Source of the DNA: Bimuria novae-zelandiae CBS 107.79
Taxonomy: Eukaryota; Ascomycota; Dothideomycetes; Pleosporales; Didymosphaeriaceae
Assembly: GCA_010015655.1 (NCBI GenBank)
Contig: ML976694.1
Location: 119,940 to 183,939 of the forward strand
DNA length: 64,000 nucleotides
Direction of reading: 5' to 3'
The notes under the pieces were generated by a model that searched no databases, was not told where the DNA came from, and worked only from the letters and a program-made list of their open reading frames with translations. Within the stretch, counting starts at the first letter, position 1. Each line of letters starts with the position of its first letter. Shown here piece by piece: positions 11,078 to 21,240 of this stretch. The position numbers and the translations under genes were made by a program.

Positions 11078-13201
11078 CCCCGCCCCTTCATTCTGAATTC
11101 CACAAGCCTCCACGCTCTGGCGCCCTTAACATAGAATTTCGAAATCACCACACCACCAGACCAGCTCGGACGCACGTCACAATGGCCTCCAACAACGATA
11201 CGAGCCCGTATAACGCGGAACAATCTCCACTTACGATATATCACGACATGCTCCTCCCTCTTGCCAGTCGTGTTACAGGCAGCGCTTCCAACGGTAAGTA
11301 ATACGGTCAGTACTGTACTGTACGGCTGAGTAGGATGAATTGGGCCGTACGTACCGTAGAAAGGTGCCCACCGTATGAGGCACCGTACCGTACTGGATTT
11401 GACACCGTATTACTGTCTATACTGTCCCAAACAAGAAGGAGGCATGAGTTGAGCATTAGGGAGGCTAGATCTGGCGGATCTGGCAGATCCTACAGGGCCA
11501 GCTAATCAGTCTTTAGATAGGCCTATATAGAGCAAATTAAGTAACGCGTCTCCTAGCTATTACTACGTCTCCTTATATATACTATTAGCGCGTTTTTATT
11601 AAAATACTTATATTTTAAGTTATTTTATAAAGTACGCGCGTATCTTAAGGATTTTAATAGTTTTTATTATTAGTACTATTATTATTTTATATCTTTATAG
11701 TATAAAGAGCTAATACGTTAGCTAGCTCCTTATAATCCTTATTATTATTAATATATCCCTTTTATAAGTATCCTAGCGGCAACTTAGGCAGGGCGTTTTA
11801 TATAGACTAGCACAAACTTTGGCATAGTATCTAGAAGCTAGATAGTACGCGCGTTAGTTACCGCGTGCGGTATAAGTTAAAGATCTTAGGAGGCCGCAAA
11901 CCTGTATCTATCTGGCGATATGGAGCTGAGTTGAGTTACCTAGACGAGGATCTAGTCAGCCAAAAGTCGTTCTTTCTGTGTGAGAAATGCCATACTACCA
12001 GAACGCCTGCCTGATTATTCGATCTGGATCACGGCACTGCGCATATAAAGTTGCACCTGCGGAAGGCTCACCGAATCGATCCTAACACTGGCCTTATGCC
12101 GCCTATTATAGGTATATTATAAGATCTATTTAAGAAAGATACGGGCGCTAATTTTATTATATTTTATTTACTATAGTAAAAAAAAGAACTATTAAAGGCG
12201 TATGTTAATTAGGTAATTCTTAATAATTTAAGCTTCTTAATAGCGACGTCGGTAGCTAGTAAAGGCTTATTAATATAAAACTAAATAGATCTACTACGCA
12301 CCCTGTTGTCCAGCACTACTACACTTTCTAGGTACGTGAAAAAGGTATAGCGAAGAGAAAGAATAATATATAAAAACTTTTACGAATAGCGTAGAGTAAA
12401 ATAAGTATAAGTTATATTATATAGTTCTTATTAAATAATATTAACTTTCTTAGAGTTATTGCCTTTTTTATTAGTAAGTTTTAATTTTACTAGTACTAAC
12501 TAGAATAACTATTATTCTAGCGGGACTTTAAAATTCTTAGTATTACTAATACTAAATATCTAGGCGCTAACCTATGCTAATAAGACTTACTTATTACCTT
12601 TTACACCTTTGTTTATAACTATATAAATCTGATGCAAGCTTTTATTATCCTTTAAATTACTTATAACTTTAACTTTAAGTAAAAATTTTAATATTTTATA
12701 GCTAATAACGTAAGTAATAATAATAAGACTTTTTTAGCTGGTATTAATAACCTTACTTATAATAGTCTTTATATTAATAAATAGCACTAAATCTGCTATG
12801 CTAGGTATATAATTAATTTAATTATAAAGACTTTATATATAGACGTGGTTTCAGTAAATTTAAGCTTAAATTATTAAAAGCTTTGCCTATAAAATAATAT
12901 AAGTTATACTAAATTAAGGGCGTTATTAGCAGGCTATATAGCTTTATTAACTTTTTTTACGTATTATATAAATATTAGCGCCTATTTATAAAGATATAAA
13001 AAAATTTACTAAATAAAGACTACCTCTTTAAGTATATAGTACACTTAATTTTAGTTAAAGATAGTAGTATTGAATAGTATAGCACTTATTATATATTATT
13101 ATGCTACTTAGAGCTTAAAAAGCTAATTTAATAGTATATTAAGTACTTACGCGACGACCTTGCTACTAATAATAATATTTTTAATTTTTAAAGTAATAAA
13201 C

Positions 13202-13658
13202 TGTTAGGTTCCATCTAGGATAGCTGGTCCTAAATGGGCTAAGGTTGGTTCTCGGGCAGGAGTACTAGGTAGGACGGGAGAGGGTGTAGTGATAGCTTGC
13301 GCTTGTCACTGGGGTGTTGGTATCGAAGGTGTGTACAGCACAATCAAATCAACAAGGTTGCTTAGTCAGATCCAAACGATAGATTGATAAACAGGTTAAA
13401 CGCGAATGCCATAAGGGTATTCGTGTTAGGTTATATACAAGAGGGTTATTAGTTACCGTCCACCCTCCTCCTGCCATCCCCAAGTATTGATGGATGGCAG
13501 CGCCGTCCGTGGATGGTACACCTTCCATGATCTTGGCGGGATGGTATGTCTTGGTTGGATGGTACGTCACGTGACCTCGGTTACGCAACCCCGCCGAGTG
13601 TCACCCCCACCGAGGGCCCGTTGGTCCTCAGCGTCTTGTACATGTTCAGATCCTAACA
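13202..13658. mobile_element. Solo LTR with perfect 5-bp target duplication
   Basis: The 457-base unit begins TGTTAGG and ends CCTAACA, the TG...CA inverted ends typical of LTRs. TAAAC flanks it on both sides (13197-13201 and 13659-13663). Its base composition is balanced and not TA-rich, unlike the RIP-altered sequence around it. No internal retrotransposon sequence is present, so this is a solo LTR left by recombination. Gypsy or Copia origin cannot be told. Confidence 0.85.
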
Positions 13659-13789
13659 TAAACTATTAAATAATAACTAAGATAAAGTGTAGCTTATTTA
13701 TAGCGTCTTACAAGTTTTCTATGAGAACTACAAATTGCTTAAGGGCAACACTAGCGGCAGCGGTTTCGGCAGCTTTTATCGGTGATTCT

Positions 13790-14055
13790 GGAAATACCTG
13801 CTCGACCCACTTAAGGCGTATTTCTCATCAGACAGCGCGTATTTTCTGTTCTGGTCTCCTTTTTTTCGCTTTTCTCTCCACCACACAAGGAACTTTGGAT
13901 AATAATATACTAAAAGTAGATAAAGGGCTTCTATAGAGTTATAAGTACCCCCCTTAAATTTTTTAGAAGATTTAAGTTTTTTGCGTTCAAGAAAATACAA
14001 GAAAAGGAAGGATTGACGATGACTGGCTGGCTCTGTGGGTCGAGCAGGTATTTCC
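13790..14055. mobile_element. Inverted-repeat unit, MITE-like
   Basis: A perfect 21-base inverted repeat, GGAAATACCTGCTCGACCCA plus C, occurs at 13790-13810 and, complemented, at 14035-14055, enclosing 224 bases. A weaker match extends outward (ATCG on both sides). No target duplication is certain; TA flanks are possible if the ends lie a few bases further out. There is no coding content. It lies inside the decayed hAT element and probably inserted later. Confidence 0.5.
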
Positions 14056-14826
14056 GAAACGATAATAGTAGACGCTTGTTAACTTACAAGAAATCTACAA
14101 ATTTCTCACCAACGAGGTAACAACGTACGCTAGGTATACTAAGTCACCCTACCTATAAAATGGTGTCTCCTTTACAAAGGAGAAGCTTGACTCGTACTTT
14201 AGGCGCCTAGTTATAGATCTAAATCTATTATTATACTACGTAGTAATAGCTCTTTACCTAATGCAGCGCTTGCGCTGGTTTCAGACTAACTAAAGTTATT
14301 TCCTATAGTGGTGTAAAAAGGCAGAGAGATCGCTTAAAAAGGTCTAGTTAAATTACCTAGATGCGGAGACCCAGCAAGAGGATAGCGAGGATGAGTTCTC
14401 CCACAGAGATGACAGCACCCGCAAGATCCCTGGCGCCTACAAAAGTGGCGCTCGGCGCCAGCGTACAATGTGAGTAGATCCCATGCTGCTCACCGGCAAG
14501 AAGTCGCATAAGCGTATGAAACAGAGCTCGCAGCTGCAGGAGTACATTGACGCGATTGACGATGACCTGAATGTCGCGAAAGTAGACCAGCGTCTATCAG
14601 ATTTACTATGGGATCCGCACCGCTGGTGGACAGAGATAGGTCAAAAACGCTACCCAGTTGTCTTCAAGATAGCGATGGATCACCTCGCTGTGCCAGCAAC
14701 GTCGTGCGACTGCAAGCGCTATTTCACCTCTACTAAACGTATAGTTACATGCGATCGCAATTTACTATTAGTAAAGATAATAAAGGCCTGCTAGCTATAA
14801 AAAAAAATTAAATAAAAAAACCGCTA

Positions 14827-16664
14827 GAGTCCCCCCCCCAGATTTGACCCAGCAAAATCAACTCTGCGCACGCGATCGCATTGCGCGTCGCGTGCGCTTT
14901 GCCAGCCCCTCTAATAAACTATCTACTGAACAATCCGAACCTTCCGCTTCCTCCTAACTATCTTCTTCTAGTACTACAACCTTTCGTGGGCGCCCCCTTA
15001 CTTATTTTATTATTAGCTTTGCCTCCTCCTCGCGGGCGATCTGCAACACTTCTATTATTATATAGATTAATTAACCTTTTAGTTAAACTCTTTTTTCTTT
15101 CTTAGCCTTCTTTCGCTTCTAAAGAAGCTTAGACTAATCTGCGATCTACTTAGCTTAAATAGCTATTATAGCATTCTATATTTTATAAAGGCGTGTTATC
15201 CGCTCTGCATAGCGTTTTACTAGCAAGAGGACTACGGGATCCTCGCGAAGTGACTCTATAAATTACTTATTTAATCTTAGTAGTTCTACTAGCTCTAGAG
15301 GAGAGCTCTGTAGTAGAGAGAGATCTAAATTAGTTACTTATTATAGTGTAGCTAAGATAGGTAATGGCGGGGGCGACTTACAAGGCAGGTTACTAAGGAC
15401 ACGCATAAGTAACGCAGGCTATAAGCTAGTAGCACGCTATTTACTAAGTATATTTTTCTTTAATATTGCCTTCTCTCGTGCGTAAGATAGTAATTCTATC
15501 CACTCTAATCGCGGGATGCGCTATAAGCTAAGCCAGGATATTGTATGCGTCTCACAGGAGTAATACTATTTAAACGCTAAAAAGATACTAAAATTAAGAG
15601 GTTAGAGTATATGCGAGCAATAAGCAGGCATAATTAGAAGATTAATCTAATTTCTTATATAGTAGGCGATAAAATCTGCGCGTATATAACTTCTATATCT
15701 ATCCGTAATAAGTAAACGCTAGCGCCCCGCAGCCTTATCGCGGGTTAATAGATTAAATACTCTCTTTAGCCATTCTAGACCTAGGTTATTTAATATCTAG
15801 CCATTCTTACTAGTAGCAAAATGCCACCCTAGAAGCGATTGCTTATTAATCTATTATATATTAATATTATTTCCTTTAAAGATTAGGAGGGGAGCTAGCG
15901 CTTCGCCTATAGTATTAATGCACTTAATATCTATAACCTATTCTTACTTCCTAGTAATTACTTTGTCCTTTTAAGCAGCATTAAGGTACACTAATACCTT
16001 TATAATCTGCTCCTCACCAACACCGAATCCTGACTCATCCATGTTCTATATATCTAAAGGGAGGTACGCATGCTCCTCTATTTTTAAAGCTACTACGTTG
16101 AACTAGCGCTCTACACGCGCGTAGGATGCTCCTTCCTTTTGTAAATGCTTAAGATGCCTAGCAAATACCCCTTCTATTTTAGGGTTCCTCTTTTAAAAAT
16201 ATGTAATTTATTTATTATTAATATAGGAGAGTAATTATAAAAAAGGGGCTAGTTATAACGCGTGCGTAACACGTGCGGCCTATATAAGGAGGGTAAGCTC
16301 CTTTAGTATTAAGTAGGTAATTTAGGTTCTAGTAATAGTATAGTTCTTAATCTATTATATAAGAGTCTTTTCTTCCGCGTTTAACAGGATTTAAGTTATT
16401 TCGTGGCTTACAAACTGCGTTAAGCCACTGTAATATCTACGGTGTAAGGTGCGTCGCGAAACTTTAAAGAAGTCTATAACAGAATTTAGAGAAGAAAAAT
16501 CTTTATTTTAAAAGGCATATAAAGCCTTCTATATTTAAATTTCGCGATTTAATTGTCTTTTTGGTGTTTAGGGAGGCATTGGTGGGGATAACGCGTGATG
16601 CATGCGCGTTGCGTGCTTTTGCTGGGTTAAATCTGGGGTTGGGTTAAATCTGGGGGGGGGACTC
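14827..16664 (-). mobile_element. Nested pogo/Fot1-like element, RIP-decayed
   Basis: The element is 1838 bases, flanked by TA (14825-14826 and 16665-16666). Both ends read GAGT, nine C's, then AGATTT(G/A)ACCC inwards. The minus strand carries a broken DDE transposase of the Tc1/mariner superfamily: an HTH-like segment (FFKVSRRTLHRRYYSG), then IKCINTIGEALAPLLIFKG, LGWHFATSKNG, LGLEWLKRVF, RLLITDRYRSY and INLLIMPAYCSH. The DGH-type motif reads DRY and many TAG/TAA codons interrupt the frame, as expected from RIP. The right end carries an extra tandem copy of the inner repeat GGGTTAAATCTGGGG. Length and domain order fit Fot1/pogo elements. Confidence 0.85.
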
Positions 16665-17653
16665 TATCCTATGTTTTTTTAATAACCTAACTACTTATAT
16701 TAATAGAAAGGATAATATTATAAAGGTAGTTATTAAAAATACTAATAATATTAATACTAATAACCTTAATACTAGCCTTTTTCTTAATTAAGAAATTTGT
16801 ATACTATTACTGCCTGTAGAAGCTTTAATTCACCTATTACGGTTCGTCTCCCGTACCGTACGAGCTCTGCCGCCGTAAAGTACGTACAGTACTCGCTCAC
16901 AAACGTAACGTAACCGTAGCGGCCCTACTCAGGCTATATTACTTACTGTTGGAAGCGCTGTCTACAGTCACATGCGCCTACCTCATGATCATCGGCAACG
17001 CACTTACCATCCCAGCCGGCTGCGTTTCCACAGTCCAAGCCTCCCATAAGCCACTTCTCATACGCCCTCAATACGACCTTGGTGAGGGGTTTGCCCGTCG
17101 ATGGGCACCCCTCGCCACAGAACTGAAGCGCGCCATCCTCTAGTTCAACCTGGTACTGGACTCTCCAGTCGATCGAACGAGTGCCGCTATTCTCGAACCC
17201 CATCTCACCATGACTCCAGAGATCAAGGCCGTCACAACCGAGACATTCTACAAGAATAACGTCATCTCGATTTCCACGTACAGCGATTGGACACTCGACG
17301 TCGACTTCCGCTGCCCGCCCAAAATCGTCAATAAATACGTCTGCACCTTGGAGATCCTCACCGTGCCAGAGCAAGACCATTGGTTATTCCTACGCCGCTT
17401 GGCCGACGGAGTGTACGGCTTCCCGGCGTTGAAGTATGTCACCATCATTCTCGACTGTGAAAGCATTTCTGCACGCGATGTAGATCCCGAGGAGCTCGGT
17501 AGGGAATGTCCCAAGGTGGAGCTGCAGTGAAACGGTAAGTTGAAGCTGTCGGAGATTGGAGAAGCATTGTTTGCCACGCCTATGACCAACATTCAACGAG
17601 CGGCGTTCGTGCAGATGATGACGGCGCTGGTCACATTCCAGCTGCAGGGATAG

Positions 17654-18574
17654 TTAGCTTCAAGGAAGATGGTGGGCGGGCTGCCGGTCATCATATCATA
17701 TGGGCTGTAGTTGAAAGTTATGGAACACGAACGGGAGGAGTATTATCATTGTGCCTGTATCGATGGAATGAGCTGCGAAAGTAGGGAGCGAAGAGCGACA
17801 AGGTCGCGCTAATATAGCCAGCCATCATAGTAATGGCATGAGGACGTGAAAAAGAAAGCTTACCTAACGAGTGCGCAAGATTTGAATTGAATCGACAGTA
17901 AAGTATCAACCAAGTTGAATGGAAGCTCGCCACGACCCCCAGGAACCGTCTCAGACACCCTCTTTATCCCATCGCTGCTAGCACACCACGTGTACACAGT
18001 GCCTCGAGCTTTTTTTTAATCGTCTTCAACGATCTGAACAGATCAAGCGGCAGAGTGCCATAAGTGTGAACAAATCACCAGTACACACCCTTATTCCTAG
18101 CAAGCCAGTCGCTAAGTCCACGTACACAATCACAACATGAAAACCCAGGAGAAGTCAGGAAGAGTAATGCGCTACCTAATGTTACCACGACCAGCCTACC
18201 AACAACTCTTCCCCGAAAAGCCGCTCAGCACTTTAAAGCTGGCGACATTTGCTCACCTGTGCTTCGTATACATATTTTAGCACTCCACTGCGCCACCGAC
18301 TTCAACTCAAAACTATCATATCACCCAATACATCCCCCTCCCAGTTCCTTGCAGCCAGAATATAAAACACAATATGCAGGCTTTCCACTTGAGTTGCCAT
18401 CCTAAACAAGCTCAGTGCTAACGCATAACTTCCTCAAAGGCACCGACCAACCGGTCATGCCAGAATATTCCCAAAAAAAATAATAACTAGCGAAACGAGT
18501 AGCAGGGGAACGCAAGTCTTCATACGCTTAGGTTAAAGGTTAGTACTAAAATAAGGTACAGAGCATGAATAGTA
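17654..18574. other. Spacer between P5 and P6
   Basis: No gene supported. P5 and P6 converge here, so it holds two 3' ends. Confidence 0.5.
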
Positions 18575-19512
18575 TTAAGCGACGGCGTCGTACGTACATC
18601 CTGCGCGAGGATACAAAACCGCCTCACGCCCCTCCGCGTACTGCGCACCGACTTCCGCACCTGCGAACGTGATTCTCTCCCTTAACTGTCTTTCAAACTC
18701 TCTCAATGGCGGTGACAGCTCCTCACCTCTCGGCTCCCCATCCACGAAACTCACCACGTCCAGTCGGCCAGCGCGAGAGAACCGGATATACTTTCTTCCG
18801 AGGGAACCATCGTCCCGAATATCAACCGGCTGAAACATATCCACCTGCTCGAAAGTCAAACCATGCGGTGCATGGACATACAGGCGCACTTGTTGGGGTT
18901 TAGGAAAGCCGTAGAATCCTTCCGCCAACTTCTCCAATCTCCGCAGTGAATCCACGGTGAGGGACACGATCTCGATGTGCAGCCTCCTGATGTCATGATT
19001 GACGCTCTTTCGCGGAAAGAGAAAGCGCAGAGTAGGTCGTACGGAGGGATCGGGACGTGTGTAGTGGAGCTGGAGATGGAAGGTGTTGAGCGAGTAATAG
19101 GTTTGTTGAGCTAGTGCGGCGATTTGGGGCGTCATGCGCAGGTGGTGGAGTGCTTTTAGGTGTGCGCGTGAGTTATTAGGCCAGTCTACAGGGATTGGTT
19201 CCTCTGAGCATAGGTTGAAGGATAAGATACAGATTCGCAGCTCGTCGGGGAGTCGATTCCAACCGTTGGCGAAGCAGGTATGATGCTCGTGGGCGAATCG
19301 GCCGTCAATGTGACGGGCGATTCCGCGGATAGATGATTCCCATTGACAAAGATTCCATAGGGGTTTCTGAAGGTCGCGCGCGTGTGGGCTTTGAGTGTCA
19401 TGGGGTTTTGCAGGTGTATACAGTGTTCCCCATACTGGCAATGGATTGCCGAGGGCGGTTGTGGATAGATAGATGCTGAACCTTCGTAATCGTAGCCGTT
19501 CGGTGGAGACAT
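18575..19512 (-). pseudogene. P6: F-box-like paralog with one frameshift
   Basis: The start is the ATG at 19512 (MSPPNGYDYEG). The N-terminal part contains the family strand YGIFVNGNHLSAESPVTLTA, which aligns with IIVNGPIMISSATPITIT of P3. Homology then switches to another frame near 19270-19310 and continues with FANGWNRLPDELRICILSFN, MTPQIAALAQQTYYSLNTF and RRLEKLAEGFYGFPKPQQV, ending at 18575. The 938-base length is not a multiple of three. A single-base indel explains everything; no intron with good borders spans the switch. This copy is on the opposite strand from the others and is otherwise intact, with the most F-box-like helix (RLPDELRICIL). If the frameshift is an assembly error this would be a working gene of about 312 residues. 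Confidence 0.68.
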
Positions 19513-20491
19513 TGTGTTATCCCCGGATGCGACTTGCACCTTTACATGATCTCTCTAGGCTTCAGAACATGTGCTCAAGGCAGCCGTGTGGTAGTGATAA
19601 TTGATTTGACGAGAAATTGGTGTTGAGGTGTTGAGCGAGAACGGAGGGACGTAAGCGTGGTTCGTGGTGAAGGTGAGCACAAAAGCTTTACACGAGAGGC
19701 AAAGTCTCAGACCTCAGGCTCCCGAGACACGTTAATGAATTGAATGGAAGTTGCTCCGCAAAGCTTGGAACCCAAGGAAGAGTAACAAACGCTTTAGTAA
19801 GACTGGGCTAGGCGCGTGGGAGGTCACCAACGGAGCGGGAAAACGTGTCCGCGCTGGTTTCCGCATTGTGGCTCAGCAGGAATAGCGCGGAAACAGCCCG
19901 CTCCTGTGGCGAAATGCGTGTTCGCGACGCATCCATGGATTTTCTCGTTGTTCGATTCGGGTTCCTGCGTAAGCTTTTCGGAGAAGGCTCGGCAACGTCA
20001 TATGCAGGACAGCCAATCCAGTGCTGCTCGTCCAAGAAGGATCCTTGCCCTGAGAATGCGGGCGCGTATGATCTCAAGAAGCGGACGAAAAGCTCTGCAC
20101 GTGCATTTCCACGGTTCCCACCCCCCAACAACCCCCTCGTCGAAGCACCTCAACAACCACCCCCACGCTGCTGCCTAGGTGACAGCGTACGAAACAACCT
20201 GCCAGAAGACTGAGAAGCGGAGGACCAAAGAAGGGGAAGGCAAACATGCGGCGGGATGAAGATGCTGGGTGGGACGAAGCGTGGTCGTCGGCTGGAAGCG
20301 TACGCTTGAGGTTTGTACTAAACCTTGACGACGAACAGGGATGAGATGGATTGATGCATGTGGCTGAATATTGAGTCGGCTCTCATACATGTACAATAAT
20401 GTGCTGGATCGGCGCGAGCCTGAGAACGAAATGACATTTTTAAAACGCCGGAACACCGTTGTCGTGTAACACTAGTCGATTCCCAGCGATA
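19513..20491. other. Spacer between P6 and MIM2
   Basis: Overlapping open frames at 19808-20213 on both strands have no recognisable content. It forms the border between the accessory cluster and the housekeeping block. Confidence 0.5.
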
Positions 20492-20934
20492 TTATATCGA
20501 TGCTGCCGCTTCGACCGCACCTGCGGCTTTGAATGCTTTCGAACTCGTGACGACGATTTCGACGGGGTATTTCCATTGCATGAACTTCGCCCAGCCTATG
20601 CATGTCGTCAGCGACTGAACAGATCGCCTTCTCGGTGGCCCATTTTCCACGGGCGGAGGCAGGCGCAATACAGGCCAGGCGCTCCTTCCCAACAGCACTC
20701 ACCCCAGTATGCGCATTTTCGCCCAAAATACTTGCCCACGTATGGAACAAGCACCATTGTCAACAGCAGCTCTATCTGCTGCAATGACTCCCTCCACTCC
20801 CTCTCTGCGTCCGAGACGTATTCGTCATCGTCGACGGTGGAACCCGTGGAGGACGAGGGCAGCGAGTTGAGCTCCGCTGAGTCGGAATCGCTTGGCGGCG
20901 GGTGGATGAAGCTTTCACTGTTCGACATGGACAT
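20492..20934 (-). CDS. MIM2: Mitochondrial import protein 2 (outer-membrane MIM complex)
   Basis: Two exons: 20703-20934 and 20492-20595, joined across a 107-base GTGAG...TAG intron (20596-20702), giving 111 residues. The N-terminus is Ser/Asp-rich and acidic. It is followed by EWRESLQQIELLLTMVLVPY, one membrane helix with an unusual polar start, then GRKCAYWG|WAKFMQWKYPVE and FKAAGAVEAA. This pattern matches fungal Mim2. With Mim1, Mim2 forms the outer-membrane complex that inserts helical outer-membrane proteins and helps TOM assembly. The splice is supported because it restores the conserved YWGW...WKYP block. It is divergent from SUI3, with about 300 bases between start codons. Confidence 0.85.
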
Positions 20935-21240
20935 GGCGGCAGGAAATTCGGGGCGTTTCGGGCTATCGTGTAAGCATTGGCAGGGTAGTGACGGCGAGAT
21001 GGTGATGGGTTTCTGGGGAAGCTTCTAAGGCAGGCGCAGGCGGCCAATCAGAGGGTGAGGGGCCTGAGTCACTTCTTAGGTCAGCGGTTGTGACTCCCAG
21101 CGTCAATGTGCGGCAAAAAGCATCCCACCTCGACGAGAGGCATTCCACACCACCACGACCACTGACACTGCGACACAATTTCTACAACGACCAGACAAAA
21201 AATCGCTGCCACTCCCGCACACACTTCCACAACCGCAATC
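20935..21240. promoter_or_regulatory. Bidirectional promoter region of MIM2 and SUI3
   Basis: 306 bases separate the two divergent start codons. A TGAGTCA (AP-1/Gcn4-type) site is at 21065-21071. CACACA-rich leader sequence precedes the SUI3 ATG. No TATA box is evident. Confidence 0.5.

Larger units (their letters stand above)
11280..16960 (+). mobile_element. Decayed hAT transposon carrying nested insertions
   Basis: The ends are inverted repeats: CAGCGCTTCCAACGGTAAGT on the left and its near-complement on the right, with one G/A difference over ~24 bases. The flanks GTTACAGG and TCTACAGT share TACAG at the same position of an 8-bp duplication, as hAT elements make. Inside, on the + strand, a BED-type zinc finger (FLCEKCHTT ... 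HIKLHLRKAHR, about 11980-12075) marks the transposase N-terminus. The C-terminal dimerisation domain is at 14483-14794 (FKIAMDHLAVPATS, CDCKRYFTSTKRIVT). The rest is riddled with TAG/TAA codons in TA-rich sequence, consistent with RIP. Without the nested solo LTR and pogo element, the original is about 3.4 kb. Not functional. Confidence 0.8.
11182..17653 (+). pseudogene. P5: F-box-like paralog split by a hAT element
   Basis: The first 32 codons (11182-11279) encode a family-type N-terminus ending RVT. The gene resumes after the insertion at 16969, in the same frame, with VTCAYLMIIGNAL. Joining the two sides gives a strand like ATVTVDANGG in P3, so the insert lies inside one gene. The 3' part has FARRWAPLATELKRAIL, TAG at 17141-17143 (P6 has Ser here, in ILSFNL), TPEIKAVTTETFYKNN, LRRLADGVYGFPALKYV, TGA at 17528-17530 and a further 40 codons to TAG at 17651-17653. 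The 17528 TGA sits where P1 has its TGA and P2 has TGG. The copy was disabled by the transposon and by point mutations. Confidence 0.75.

Noticed and set aside
11288..11300. GTAAGT after CCAACG as an intron donor of P5
   Set aside because: It belongs to the inverted terminal repeat of the hAT element; the same sequence occurs, complemented, at the right end.
20459..21028. Plus-strand open frame of 189 codons
   Set aside because: Lies opposite MIM2, whose conserved spliced protein is on the minus strand; composition is low-complexity.
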